Shown: positions 44,602-56,381, numbered from the stretch's first letter. The stretch: 64,000 nucleotides of DNA from Melampsora larici-populina 98AG31 (GCF_000204055.1 NW_006768768.1:1180071-1244070), one strand, 5' to 3'. Notes: generated from the letters alone by a model not told the origin. Translations and numbers: made by a program.

Positions 44602-47281
44602 CTGTTACATATAATTATGAGTTATCTTTTTTGTTCTTTTCAAAGTTTTTATTGGATTTAGGATTTGATCAAGTCTGGAGAGACAAACCATGTGTTTGAA
44701 CCTCTTGGCATTGTGCGCCTGGTTTTTCTCTAGTTTGAAGTTTGGTGAGGGACTGAATGATGCTAGAAAAGGACAATATAGAACCAATCCAGAGGTACAA
44801 AGACGTTCAGGTTGAATCCAAGGATCGGAAGGATATTTATCCGGTTGGCAGTAGTGATTTACGAGATGAAAGTCATGCCGATGAGGAAGAGGGAGTCGGA
44901 CAATGGGGCTGGTTCAGTGAAATTGAATGAATTAAGATTAGAAGCTACTGAACGACTGGCTCTCAGAAAACATCCAACGCTCTCCATATTGAACAAATAA
45001 TAGTCTCTCTGGTGCGAAATAATGCAAGCAGGCATGGAGACTCAAAGGGAATTGACCAGTTGACTGTTGGCGTAAGATGCCTCAAAGGTTACTTTGCGCC
45101 TTTATGTGCTTTGATCGCACTCAAGGGCTTTGGAAAACACCGAAGTGTTGTATGTAGGACGATTGACTTTACGGGAAATGTTCATCATCGGGCAGTGCAG
45201 TTGACTTGGTGTCAAGTTCGATCACACGGAAGTTTGGCAATGGGACTACAACGGGCAGTATGAAGCATTTCAAGTCATCAACAGTATTTGACGCTACTGG
45301 TCAATATGTATCTGGGAAGGAGAAGGTAGGTGGGAGGTCATCTCCCAGATCATATCATCAATTCTCGCGAAGTCCCTAATTCACTTCCACCTGCTTGCAA
45401 GTCGAACCCAAGGCCAAGCCGCAATGCATTCACAGCTTATTAACGTTGGGTTTGTTTCCTAAACTTGCAGCGCTTCACTTGAACAACTGAGCCAGAGATC
45501 ACTACGAACAAGGTTTATGACAAGATGGACACTGCATCCTGGATTTGATCGAATTCTAGTGCACAGCTCGTGACAAGACCACGAGGACAGGTGCTCAGAC
45601 TGATTGAACAGCGACTTTCAGCCTGTCATGATGTCTTCCTTTATTCTCTTCTCAACGTGCCACGTGAAAAGCTGGTCGATCTTTGGAGTGACAGAATTCC
45701 TTACATGCCTGAAAGTCATCTCAGCACACAAAGGACCTGGCAATTGCCTTTCTGGGTATTTTGAACGCGTCTTGTGGCCGGCTTTCAAGGCAAGTCGGGC
45801 ACTGATGTACACACCTGTACAAGTTGAAGATCTTTTCATTTTTAGCCTTTGCATACCGCTTGCATAACTGGCGCAAGAGTTGTTTCGGTCGAGGTTATCC
45901 AAGAGTCATGTACTTGAAATGCGAGTCTGTCCGCTGTCGCCTGAGGAGGACGGATGCTATCCGAGCTAAGTATCTCGCGAAACCCATCGCCATTCAAACA
46001 GAAGAGAGCATGGATTTGTGTGTTTGTCTATCTTTGTTTCATGATCACGAAGATGTTGTATAGAAACCCAGAAATTGACTAACATGCCCCTGTCCTGAAC
46101 ATGACTTCGTGTTGATTGATCTTACAACTTTCTCTCAAGCTGCATTAACTTGACTGATCTGCTCCGGACGGTGAACTTTGATGTCGATTGCAAAAATTCT
46201 TCATCAATTTCCATCGCTTGAGAGTTGTGAGTGAATTTCAGATTGTAATTTGTACCTCCACTTCTACGCGGTGAATGAAGGAAGAGACATAGCATTATGG
46301 TCACTCGAAAGTTGGCCGTGCACCAATCGATCGATTGACCTCCTCATCTCGGTTCGTGTCTTTCTGCCACTTTCCGTAGTTGAGGCCTGTTAGGATCTGA
46401 TGAGTGTTTTTTTTCTGATGCCACATACCTCGTGAGCTCATTGGGGTATTTTGCTTTGAATAATTGATGCATCATATCTGCAGGATGTACCTTCCTGCAC
46501 CCACCCGACCATCCATCAATCTTCAATGCGGACCATTTGCTGTCAAATATTCAAATTTCATACGCAGGCCGACAAAATACTTGGCAATACTTGAATGTAT
46601 AAAAGTGGGTACCTATATAGAGCTCTACTCATTTTGGTCATTTCACGCTTCACTTTCCTCCTCTTGTTCATCTTGTTCATTCTCGAACTACATCATCTCC
46701 ACTTTGTACTCGTCTTTTGACATTTCCCCTCACACTCATAAAACCTGGTCCCTGTTTTGCTATATATAATTTTCAGCTACCGCCGCATCAAGGTTGAGAG
46801 AGTGCTTGCACATCAAACTTCTGTACAGCAGTTTAGCTCTTGTTTGATAGTTAAAGTCGTGTATTAAAATCCCGCATTAAGAAAAAACAGCAGCGAGCAG
46901 CAAGGGAGGAAGTCAAAGCGGCAGCGTCACCAATCAACTTCTTGCTGGAGTTGGTGGTTAGGTCCGGCAGGGGACTTAAGTTAAGTGTGCAATCAACTGT
47001 GAATCAGTTCCGGGTGAGCCATTTGAAACATAACATCGCCTCTCACATTCTGTTTCGAGTTGCGCAACCCCAATTTTTACGATCGCTTTTCTCATTCCCT
47101 CCACCTGGCCATTCTCAAAGTTTTATCTCATCTGCTTTCTTTCCTTGCAAAATCCAATCCTTCGCCATCTTCCGTTTCTTCTCTTTCACATCGATCAAAG
47201 TGTCTTTGACACACTTCGTCATCCTATTCTGCAATCTCAAGCCCGTAAACTCGAGTGAGTCATAAATCCTTCAATCGATCC
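44602..47281. other. 2.7-kb intergenic region, no gene recognised
   Basis: It probably holds the 5' exons of the minus-strand coiled-coil gene near 44600-44800 and, from about 46750, the promoter (TATATATAA near 46763) and leader of the plus-strand gene at 47282. Many short frames exist on both strands, but none has protein-like composition or conserved motifs. Confidence 0.4.
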
Positions 47282-48467
47282 ATGGCAGGTTGGAGCCGGA
47301 GCCGATCACAAAGCAAACTCTTTGCTTGGGCACAAGCTCAGGATATGATGACAGTCGAAAGCGAGATAGATAGGTCTCGCAAAGAGATTCAAACCCTCAA
47401 TCGTAAACCAAGTCTTTCGAATGACCCTCACTATGTCGCTCGCCGCCAAGCCGAGCGTGTTCACGCTCAGGATGCCCAAAAACGACTCGCCAGCCTAGGT
47501 CTGGTTACCCCTGCCATCCACAATTCCTTCATCTCACGCCCCAAAAGCTCTTCAGCGGTAAAGTCCATGTCTAAATCATCGCCTTCAACACCTTCACCCG
47601 AACAGAGAGAAATAGTCCAGCTTCGCGATGAGCTCGCCAGATTGAAACATGACCACGCTCAACTACAAGATCGGATGAGCTCCTCTGTACGGAAGGCTGA
47701 GGCGGAACAAAAGAAACATGATACTGAGAAAAAGTTCATGATCACTATGATCAAGAAATTGAAGATGGAAGTCGAGGAAGGCTGGGATAGGCTCATACGC
47801 CTTAAAGAATCTTACGAAGCACATGGGGTGAGTTTGACGGTTTGGACCTTTGGATTTTCACGTCTTCTTTCCTTGTGCGATGGTTTCTTCCTTCTTGAGC
47901 GTACGAGAGAAAGACTTTTAGTCAGTGAGACCCGAGATTGTCATTAGTTTGACAGAAAGGGGCTCACTGAGTACGTCGCCCGTGTTGGCTGTGCGGTGTG
48001 TTGATAGAGCAGACCTTTTGAATTATTCCAGAATGCTGTGCTGAGTGAGCTACCTTTCTTGTGATTGTGAACCCACATCGAACTCCAACCGTTCCCCTCC
48101 ATTATAGGCACCACAAGCGATACAAGGGTATCAAACACCCTCAAGAGTAGACCTCTACGAACATATGAACATCTCAAGACCATCGACGAGGGTTTCCTTT
48201 AGCGATCAGATGGAACCACCCAGCCGACCACATTCCTCTCAAACGACCAGTCGACATTCAGCCGTTGAACATCTTCGAGCCCCGAGCATTAGCGATCTAC
48301 CAACTAGCTTCAAAGGACGAGGAAGCTTGAACCGAGCGGTTGGTCACGCTCGCACCGGATCGGCTGAACTACACCATCAGCACAGTACATCTTCATCAAT
48401 CATACCTTCGTATCTGCTATTCAATCAAGCCTTACCTCAGCGCAGTCGTCGTACTTCCTTCAGCTAA
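47282..48467 (+). CDS. Coiled-coil and disordered protein of unknown function
   Basis: Exon 1 is 47282-47827 (MAGWSRSRSQSKLFAWAQAQ..., 182 codons, ends GGG|GTGAGT). A C-terminal exon is 48108-48467 (acceptor CCATTATAG, phase 0), 120 codons with stop. The gap of 280 nt is long for this region, so a small middle exon may be missing. Exon 1 has a helical N-terminus, a Ser/Pro linker, then a strong coiled coil (REIVQLRDELARLKHDHAQL, then KKFMITMIKKLKMEVEEGWD). The second exon is Ser/Arg/His-rich. The first ATG in frame follows a CT-rich leader. No family recognised; the pattern suits a cytoskeletal or scaffold protein but that is only a guess. Confidence 0.65.
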
Positions 48468-49807
48468 ACTATTCAGGCATACACTCAACTTCCTATTTGC
48501 TCTCAATCATGGTCATGGACAACAACATCCTCGTTTGATTGATAAGGTCTAATTTATCGGGCTTCAAGTCTTGTTACATCGGCTATCGTTTCTAGTTTTT
48601 TTACATGCACTTATCATATCAGGTCATTTTTTACCTACACACATCATATCATGCCCTCTCTGCATAAATATAACACCTTTCCTGATACACAGAAGGTGTT
48701 TTAATGTAATATCTTTTAGGAACCTAACTTACTGGTCTATCTTATCTTGTCAATAGTATATATACATGTGATACTTTTTGTTGAATTGCATTGGTATGAG
48801 GAAGAAGCACTCTGAACTTGATTTGTTGGATTAATAGTCATCTTATCAGCTGCATACATAATGTCTGAATCCTTGTTGACAATTTCTTTTTCACTTTTTG
48901 ATTCAAGACATACATACATATTATAGAAGCAATAGAATTTTGTGCACTTTTCAATACGTATTGAAATGATTGAAATTTCTGTGATATGATTAATCTGAAT
49001 GTTCCTCATCGAGTCTTTCTTGTTGAAAGGATCTCATGAAAAATTCCATTTTCTTCGAAGTAAAAGCTACACATTGATGATTTGGATAACATGAACTTAT
49101 CTAAAACTCAAAAATCATGGCCCAGATCGCACTCAATCCGTATGTATATAATCAATCAGCGCAGAGGGTTTGATATAATTTGGGTAAAAAAATGTGATGA
49201 CTCAAGGTGTCTTTGAAACCTTTTTGAATCCACTTATTGTCATCCTTACCCTCAATGTGATCATTCTTTTCATTAGTTGGTTTGTATCCAAAAGGTTTCC
49301 CTATATGAATCCATCATTCACACTCAAAGTTGACTCCTTCCAATCTCAGTCAGCAGCATGTCGGCTTTTTGACATAACTTACCAAATATTTGAGGAATTT
49401 CAATCTGTCTCAAAAAAACTACATATATCCATGTAGCCTCGACTTCGGTCTAGTGGTGAGGTTTACGGACAAGATGGTGAAGGGAAAAAAGTTATATCAA
49501 TCATTCAATCTGTCTAGATACTTTGTCATGCCTGAAAGATTGGTTATACAAGATTCAGATAAACCAGCTTCCTGATGGTTTTTGACATAATGGGACGCCT
49601 TTCCCAATATCTGAAAAAGTTGATGATCGAATGATGACTGTTCTTGACCATCACTGAGAGAGCACTGCCACCGCCACAAAATTCAACAGCATTTTGCATA
49701 GGAGTCGGACTGCGGGCGAAGTTGACCCGAAACGATCCACCCGAAACTCATTACAAGTGAACTTCAGGTTTCTTGATCAAGTTCTTTTCCGTTACCGTTT
49801 CCTTCGC
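48468..49807. other. Intergenic, no gene recognised
   Basis: AT-rich 3' flank of one gene and leader of the next. Short frames at 49194-49436 and 49390-49575 lack protein character. Confidence 0.4.
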
Positions 49808-51109
49808 ATGCCTCTCTTTCCACCTACCTCTTACATCTCAACCAGAAAGCTAACTTTACAATGCACAAAGACCATCAACCTCTGCATCAGAGCCTATCGA
49901 CCTTTCTCCAACCATACCAAACAGCCATATGATGCCGCAGTCGTAGGAGCTGGTCCCGGAGGTCTCACCGCCGTTGCGAATTTGCTAGACCAAGGTGCAG
50001 CGAAGGTGGCTTGGATAGATCCATCCTTCAAGGCAGGTCGGGTTGGCGATCAGTACCGCGAAGTACCTAGGTAATTTAATCGTATACCACTGCTTCAGTG
50101 ATGTCCGCTTCGCCTGATAGCCTGATTTCTTCCTTCTGCTTTCCGGCACAGCAACACGCGGGTTAAACTCTTCTTGGAATTCGTTAACGTCAGCCCGACT
50201 CTTGCAGCTCTGGTCAAGAATGCGACCGCTCCAAACTCTCACACGGTCATGACAGCACTCGACCCAGACAAGGGTTGTACACTAGATTACGCAGCCGATC
50301 TGATCGTCTTCCTAACCCGAGAACTTGTCAAACAACGCTCGATCTCTGTTTCTCCAGTCACTGGTCTGGTGCAAATGATCGAGTCAAAGGACAACTCTCC
50401 CTGGAAGCTGGACGTAGAAACACAGGCTGGGAGAGATCTCATGACCAGTTTAATCGCACATCGAGTGGTTCTAGCTACAGGTGCTGCCCCTAGCGTACCA
50501 TCATCACCACCAATTCCTACCCTCGACTTGGATTTGGCCCTCACCCCATCCCGCTTGCGTACTTCACTCGCCCAGCTTCCATCAGATAGCAAAATCGCTG
50601 TCGTTGGTGGTTCCCATTCGGCTATCTTGGCCCTAAAGAACATCACGGACGTCTCTCCTCATCGACCTATCATTCACTTACATCGATCTCCATTAAAGTT
50701 TGCTGAACAGAAGGACGGGTGGATACTTTACGATAACACCGGTTTGAAAGGTCTAGCAGCAGATTGGGCCCGGGACGTGTATCCTTTCCTCCCCCACATC
50801 AAACGGATTCAACTACCGAAGGATCCTAGCGGGGCCGAACTGATATCTCAACAACATCTTGTGGATTGCTCGAGAGCCATTTACGCAATTGGCTATAGAC
50901 CAAATCCACATCCTCAAGTGATGGTAGATGGGCTCAGACAGTCTCTGATCTGGGATCCCATAGGCGGAAGCTTGGGTCCAAGGGGAATTTATGGATGTGG
51001 TATCGCATTTCCTGAGCAAGTGACCGATCCTGCAGGAAATGTAGAGTCTGCAGTTGGGTTTTGGAAATTCATGCGGTTTGTCAAACAAATAAGTCAGAGT
51101 TGGGTGTAG
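49808..51109 (+). CDS. FAD/NAD(P)-binding oxidoreductase, possibly mitochondrial
   Basis: Two exons, 49808-50070 and 50152-51109 (81-nt intron, AG|GTAATT...GGCACAG, phase 2), give 406 residues. Residues 1-~38 are basic and hydroxylated with no acidic residue (MPLFPPTSYISTRKLTLQCT...), like a mitochondrial targeting sequence. Residues ~42-60 hold the first dinucleotide-binding loop (AAVVGAGPGGLTAVANLL). A second nucleotide loop, IAVVGGSHSAILALKNI, is at ~237-253. A YAIGYRPNPHPQ segment near the C-terminus is the ATG-like motif of this superfamily. The layout is that of flavin monooxygenase or thioredoxin-reductase-like enzymes, but I see no CxxC redox pair, so the substrate is unknown. The upstream open frame has no ATG before 49808. 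Confidence 0.85.
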
Positions 51110-51456
51110 TACTACTTGGCAGATTTTCCTTCGGGACGTATAGTGTATGTAATGATTTAGATAAAGTCTATGAAATGTGTTTGTACAAGAAGAACATCAG
51201 TATGAAGTTCAGCATGGAGACCCTCAAGGTTCTCTTTCCCTCTGCACTCTCTAATGTTTGTTCGATGACAAAAAATCAGACTACCAGAAGCATGTGTCAC
51301 ATTGGCTTTTGTAGAGCTCAACTCGTATTGCACCTCAGGTTTTCAAAAGTGTGGTTTGAACTTGGTATGTTCAAGCACACTACAAAACCGTACAATGAGG
51401 TTTATTCGAGTTCGACTATGTCATGAGGTCAGCACAACCTGGGGTGGTAAAAAGAT
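51110..51456. other. Short intergenic gap, no gene seen
   Basis: 3' flank of the oxidoreductase and downstream flank of the minus-strand tRNA. TTTTT at about 51448-51452 on the minus strand is a likely RNA polymerase III stop. Confidence 0.45.
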
Positions 51457-51528
51457 CTCTCTGTCGGGGACTCGAACCCCGGTTGCCCGCGTGACAAGCG
51501 GGAGTACTGACCACTATACTAACAAAGA
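51457..51528 (-). tRNA. tRNA-Asp (GTC)
   Basis: 72 nt on the minus strand. Acceptor arms TCTTTGT and 3' ACAGAGA pair (one G-T pair) with discriminator G. The D arm contains TTAGTATAGTGGT (A box), the anticodon loop is TTGTCAC with anticodon GTC between CCCGC and GCGGG, and the T arm is CCGGG-GTTCGAGT-CCCCG-like with B box GGTTCGAGTCC. There is no intron, and CCA is not encoded, as expected in a nucleus. A T run follows the 3' end. Confidence 0.96.
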
Positions 51529-51725
51529 CACTGACGGGTTTACGTAATTAGAAGATATAAAGCTTGATGCCATCCATCTCCGGATTTGTAGAGTGAGTCA
51601 CCGTTGTCTTTTCCTATGGATCTCTTTTTGTTTAAATCAAGGTCCTGGTCATCTGCAGTTCAATGATCAGAGGTTTACCGAGTTCTACAACCTAATGACA
51701 TATGAAATGAGCTCATTATTAAGTG

Positions 51726-52533
51726 GGATCGCACTATTTGGCGCCCGGTTTCGAAAACACGACGCCCGGTTTTGAAAACACGATGCCCGGTTTTCAAATT
51801 TTACATCTTTCCGTAGCCCGGTTTCAAACCGGTTTTTAATCGTACACACATGCCGAGTTAGACCATGGTTTATGACAAGCATATTGTCAATAGTTTTTGA
51901 AATCCAATGTCTTAATTTGCTTTTTCAAAGACCCCGATTGCAATGTAATCCTGGAGTGAGGTGGTTAACAGTCATAAAAGTTCAAATAAAATGAAAGACT
52001 GTTGTACTCAGAAACAACCAAGGCCAAAAAGATACAAGTTCAAACAATCATTCTAATCAAGATCAACCTGAATAAAAAATAAGATACATTCACAACAATC
52101 ATTTGACTCGGGATCGATTAAAATATGATGAGGTTGAATATGATAATGATAAGACGGTCATAAGATACAACTTCAACTGTAATCAGTCAAAATAGGAGTT
52201 CGAAAAAGATAAATGTTTGGTTCAATAGATTTTCATCCTCAGAATTGGAGATGAGAAGGTTGCATCACCGGTTGTTCAAGATCTGTAGGAGTGACTTTCT
52301 TGAAAGATTCATTAGTCTGACAAAACGTGGTCCAATTTGATATTGGTACGTCGTCTTCAAGTTAGGAGGAATGCTGAGTGAGAGAGGTGAGATGTGGCAA
52401 ACCGGTTTCAGGCTAATGCCCGGTTTCTCATAATTGCTGCGGCTGCGGCCAAATTTGGCTTGAACGCGCGGGAAAGTACCGAGAAAAGCGGGCGTTGGGG
52501 ATTTTCGAAAGCGGGCGCCAAATAGTGCGCTCC
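51726..52533. mobile_element. MULE-like MITE with 9-bp target duplication, 808 bp
   Basis: TATTAAGTG occurs at 51717-51725 and 52534-52542. Between them the ends are inverted: GGATCGCACTATTTGGCGCC on the left and the reverse complement of GGAGCGCACTATTTGGCGCC on the right (one mismatch in 20, pairing on through TTTCGAAAA). Subterminal direct repeats of GCCCGGTTTTGAAAACACGA are next to the left end. A 9-bp duplication fits Mutator-like elements. No transposase inside; the minus frames at 52265-52597 are terminal-repeat translation. Confidence 0.85.
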
Positions 52534-52605
52534 TATTAAGTGACCACTCCTCCATCTGGGATTGCTGATGGAAGTTGAATTGAGAATAGGGAAACACACA
52601 ATTTT

Positions 52606-52911
52606 TTAAGTTGCATACTTCTTGTCTAAAAAGCCCCCCAAAGGTTGGCTCTCAACAGCAAATAGCACATGTAACTTTTCTCTCGAGCCCTGGATGAGTA
52701 GTTCACACCCAATCTTTGAGACTTTTTTGGAAGAAGTAATCAAGTTCTTCGGGAAAGAAATGTTGTACATTGGGTCTGGCAAAATTCCTCGGTAAATGTA
52801 AAGTACAGAAGGCTTGACAGGACGTCTCCAGCCAAACTGTCGTTCCTCACCATTACCAATTAAGATGTCTGTAGGGCTATGTATCTCAGCGTACAACGTA
52901 TCGTACAGCAA
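52606..52911 (-). other. Open coding-like segment, function unknown
   Basis: A 101-codon minus frame without an ATG at its head. Its composition is protein-like (ILIGNGEERQFGWRRPVKPS, then IQGSREKLHVLFAVESQPLG). It could be an exon or the relic of a host gene cut by the adjacent MITE. No family recognised. Confidence 0.3.
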
Positions 52912-53144
52912 TCATCTCTGGGACAATCTGCTGATCTAAATTTTATAGCATCGTCAACACTCTGGAATGAACCATGTAGTTCCAATCCAACCTGACCATT
53001 AGTCCGATAAGATCATCACAGGTGTAAGAAATGAATAATAATAAATTTTCATTGGTTTAGCATCACAACTAAACTATTGATTGAACAATAAAGATGACGG
53101 AATTGATTTTCAAGACAGAATTCTTTGATTTGATTTCAAGAAAT

Positions 53145-54373
53145 TTAAAGTTTAGGAAGTACTGCATCTGCACCTGACACTGAAACGTCACCTGCACTCT
53201 TTTCAACTCCAACATAGGTAACCTTCAAGTCATCTACATAGATATCAAAAGAACGTAAAGATCATGCTTATATCAAGTAATCAAAATTGTTAAAACTTAC
53301 CAATGATGAGAGCAAATCGATTGGCTCTCGTACCGAGACCGTGATCACTTAAGTCGATGGTTAAACCAGCCGGCTCTAACCATTTGAGGTCGGTGTCACT
53401 GATCTAAAGGAGAATTCGAACCTTATGAGTGAGAGATAGAAAGGAAGTTCATGGAATATGATACTTACCATTTGAACTTGATCGCCTGATTTTGTGAAGC
53501 GTCCCCCTATTGAAAGAACCAAAGTTAAGGCAAGCAGGAATTCATGATATTCAGCTGTTTGTGACTTACAGCCAGACATGACGTATGCATCATTGGTTGC
53601 TAAGCAATAGATCTCTGAAACTCCCTTTGATTTGATCTCAGAGGCTTTACTGATAAATCCTGGAAGGTGACTGATCGAACAGGCTATGATTGTCAAGTAC
53701 ATAAGTTTAGTTGGATTTTCGTGGGAGACATGATGATAAATTTGATGAAGAGACAGAATTACAAACATTTCGTGAAGGCACCTGTCAAAAAGAAGAACCT
53801 GGTCAGTGAAACGCGAGAAGAAGGCGCAAAGTTCAAAGGAAGAGATAACTAACCAGGAAGACCGAAAACGACAACTTTCCTATCGGCAGGAATAAGGAAA
53901 AGATCACCGAGATTGGTAAGTTTTAAAGCAATGATTGAATTTAGAGTATCAAATGATTTGAGTTTGACACGAACTTTCCCTTCCATTCGTCAGTCTTAAG
54001 ATTGATCGCGTTGCCACAAGCCGAAGAAGATTCCAACTCGGAACCTGTAGGAGAGAGTTGGTCAGAGATATGAATGATCAAACCAATGAAGATGAAATCC
54101 AACTGAACTGTAAGGGATGTATTTGAAAGTGGCCGACTGTTGATGGAAGGAAAAAGAATGAAAACCCAAATAAGTTCGAATGAAGAAGAAAGATAGAAAA
54201 GTAATAGGTAGAAGCTAAACTGGAATGGTATCGCCGACTGAGATGGTCATTTTGTTTGAATAAGATCGATTTTGATTCAAGGCAGTGGTGAGAGTGGATG
54301 ATCGAAGGAAATGTAAGAGAGATGATGATGACCTAAGAGGAGTGGTAAGACTGAACCCGATCGGTGACAACAT
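53145..54373 (-). CDS. Type-II peroxiredoxin (PRX5/Ahp1 family)
   Basis: Nine phase-consistent exons on the minus strand: 54221-54373, 54109-54136, 53975-54044, 53854-53879, 53767-53781, 53570-53683, 53469-53506, 53301-53403 and 53145-53233, giving 211 residues. It reduces peroxides with a thiol cysteine. The motif PGAFTKSC places the peroxidatic Cys at about 99. FKYIPYS, TDEWKGKKVVVFGLPG, GVSEIYCLATNDAYVMSGWG and RFALIIDDLKVTYVGVE are family signatures. Residues 1-41 are Ser/Arg/Leu-rich like a mitochondrial presequence, and a second in-frame Met (MTISVGDTIP, residue 42) would give the bare cytosolic form. Exon 5 is 15 nt and two donors are unusual (GTTTAG, GTTCAG), but each is needed to keep the family sequence. 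Confidence 0.92.
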
Positions 54374-54690
54374 GATGGAAGACTTGAATTGTGTAAATTG
54401 GTTGGATGTGTCAGTGTGACGTGTTTCCTTATTCAGCAAATCGTTCGGCTCTTATCGGTATACACAGGTATACACGCTCTAACTGATCGCTTGACTCACA
54501 ACTTTGTGAATCGGCGCAGAATCGAGTTTAGCACTTGGGTTTCTTGATCTTGGAAGACGAAGCTTTTTGCACTTGTTCAAGAAATCGGTGTCGCTGGAAA
54601 AGTTCTCACCTTAGCAAAGTCCCACGCTGCCGCCTCGCCACCGAGCCCCAAGCTGCCCCAAGCTAAGTTTAGAAAAGTTCACTGATTTTT
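54374..54690. other. Peroxiredoxin upstream region
   Basis: No gene seen. Around 54600-54680 a GC-rich AGTCCCACGCTGCCGCCTCG segment resembles the arms of the hairpin that follows. Confidence 0.4.
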
Positions 54691-54797
54691 AAACTTATCA
54701 AAGTCCCACGCTCGCGCCTACTCGCTCCTCGTCGCGCCTACTCGCTCCTCGCTCGACGCCTCGCGAGTAGGCGCGAGCGTGGGACTTTGATAAGTTT
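54691..54797. repeat. Perfect 35-bp inverted repeat (GC-rich hairpin)
   Basis: The arm 54691-54725 starts AAACTTATCAAAGTCCCACG and ends CTACTCGC. The arm 54763-54797 is its exact reverse complement, with a 37-nt loop that itself repeats CGCCTACTCGCTCCTCG. The GC-rich core stands out from AT-rich surroundings. Likely a small foldback element. Confidence 0.9.
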
Positions 54798-54923
54798 AAC
54801 TGATTTTGAGTTTTGTGAATCCAGCTAAATTTATTAATAGCCTTTTGAAAATCGCATCACCAGAGATCGCCAGAATTGAAATGCCCCTCCCTCGCTGCTT
54901 CTCGCACGCACCATTTCTTGCTA

Positions 54924-55107
54924 CAGTCAACTCTCTCTAATGGCATACAGTTTGGCGGGCAGTTTTCTTATGCATTTAGAGGAATATGCCTTTACAAATC
55001 TTGTTTTGGCTGGCAAATCTCATTTTGGCGGGAAAAAACTCCGTAAAAACCTATGCATTTAGAGGGATTATGCCCATAAAAGGTATGCCTTTATGGAGAG
55101 TTGACTG
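54924..55107. mobile_element. TA-flanked MITE, family with CAGTCAACTCTC ends (copy 2)
   Basis: 184 bp with the same terminal repeats and inner sequence as 24564-24727 but inverted, and TA on both sides (54922-54923 and 55108-55109). About 20 bp longer than copy 1, with GGCGGG and CTGGCAAATCTCATTT differences in the middle. Confidence 0.88.
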
Positions 55108-55784
55108 TAGTCTCATCCATACCCTGATTTGATCACATGGTCAGTGATATATATGCTACTTTTCAACTTATTGCACAAGCGTGGTTAGACTCTTTCTTTT
55201 TTCTTTCAGGATCAAGCAAGAAGCCACAAGCCTGTTATACATTTATACTACACAAAGTTGATTCTGGAAGTTTTCCACAAAATTTCCTGAACATTTTTCA
55301 GAAAGCCAGAAAGCTTCTGCACCTTGGGCAAAAGGGCATTCAAACATGTACTGTTTTTTCACAACTTTAGAAATCCAGAACACAGCCAAATTTGTGTTCT
55401 AGGATAGTTCTGGAAAATTTATGGAAAAGCTCCATGTCTGATCAGGCCACGGTCCCCTTCAGGTCAAACATATTTTGTGCTTGTTAGGCAGCATTGGGAC
55501 TCTTCACCACTGGAAGTTGAACACACTCTACCAACAAACCTATTCAGTAGTACACAATCCTGTTGATTATGAGGCAATAGGTCAAATACCTGTGTTATTG
55601 GATGAGGATTGTGAATTCATGCTAGGCCTTCTGGAGGAAAATCCCAGCCTCTACTTGTGTGAATATCAGGATGCAGTATTTTATGAATTAGCAGTCAGGG
55701 TCTTGTTACCAACCATTGTGTCTGACCTGAAGAATCAAATGGGGATCACCCTCAAAAAAGGTCAAACCATCCATCCAAATCAAA

Positions 55785-55869
55785 GTACAAGTGCATCCGG
55801 AAAAGATACAACACATTTACTCCGCCGGCCCCAACTAATGTGTTGTATCTTTTCCGGATGCACTTGTAC
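55785..55869. repeat. Perfect 33-bp inverted repeat inside a transposase relic
   Basis: Arms 55785-55817 and 55837-55869 are exact reverse complements (outer end GTACAAGTGCATCCGG, inner end ACACATT) around a 19-nt GC-rich loop. The unit interrupts the transposase frame, so it entered or formed after the gene. Confidence 0.9.
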
Positions 55870-56236
55870 AATTTAAACATGCTAAATTTCCACATGCCAT
55901 TGGTCACTTGTACCCTGAAATGCTAGTGCTCTTAGGTATGTCATTAGATTTCAACCATTTTTAAAACAATGCTACATATTGTTCTTACCTTTCCTCTTCC
56001 TGTGATAGATGAATGTTCCATAGCCAAAAGAACCCTCAATTGCACCTATCTGCGCGCCAATTACCAAGCAAAACAAAATCTGTGGAGCCGCAGTGGAAGA
56101 AGGTACACCCTTCTACCTGTTATCTCCAAGGTTGGAGCCTTGAATATGAGATGTTGTGAAGGGAGCTTTGATTGAGTTGATTTTGAGGAGTTGCTTGAAC
56201 ATAAACTGGTCAGTCAATATTTGAGTATCACACTAA

Positions 56237-56381
56237 GGGCGTGTTCACTTAGGCAATTTCTGGTGAGAACTCACATTCTGCAAAATTCAAAGTGTCTATT
56301 TGGTGGTGCATGTTTCATTTTTGCATTAACAAATTTACAGAATGTGATACCTGGTCAGAAATTCCTGAAGTCAACGCGCCC
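56237..56381. mobile_element. PIF/Harbinger-like MITE, 145 bp
   Basis: TAA flanks both sides (56234-56236 and 56382-56384). Ends are GGGCGTGTTCACTT and the reverse complement of GGGCGCGTTGACTT; pairing continues through AATTTCTG and CACATTCTG. A 3-bp TAA target with GGGCGTGTT-type ends fits PIF/Harbinger MITEs. It sits between two conserved blocks of the transposase relic. Confidence 0.75.

Noticed and set aside
44812..45263. Plus-strand small genes
   Set aside because: No splice signals, motif or codon pattern; probably chance frames near the missing 5' exons of the minus-strand gene.
52265..52597. Minus-strand proteins at the right end of the 808-bp MITE
   Set aside because: They translate the terminal inverted repeat.
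54600..54800. Bacterial-type terminator or rRNA fragment
   Set aside because: The GC-rich stems are a foldback repeat; no ribosomal RNA sequence is recognisable and the genome is eukaryotic.
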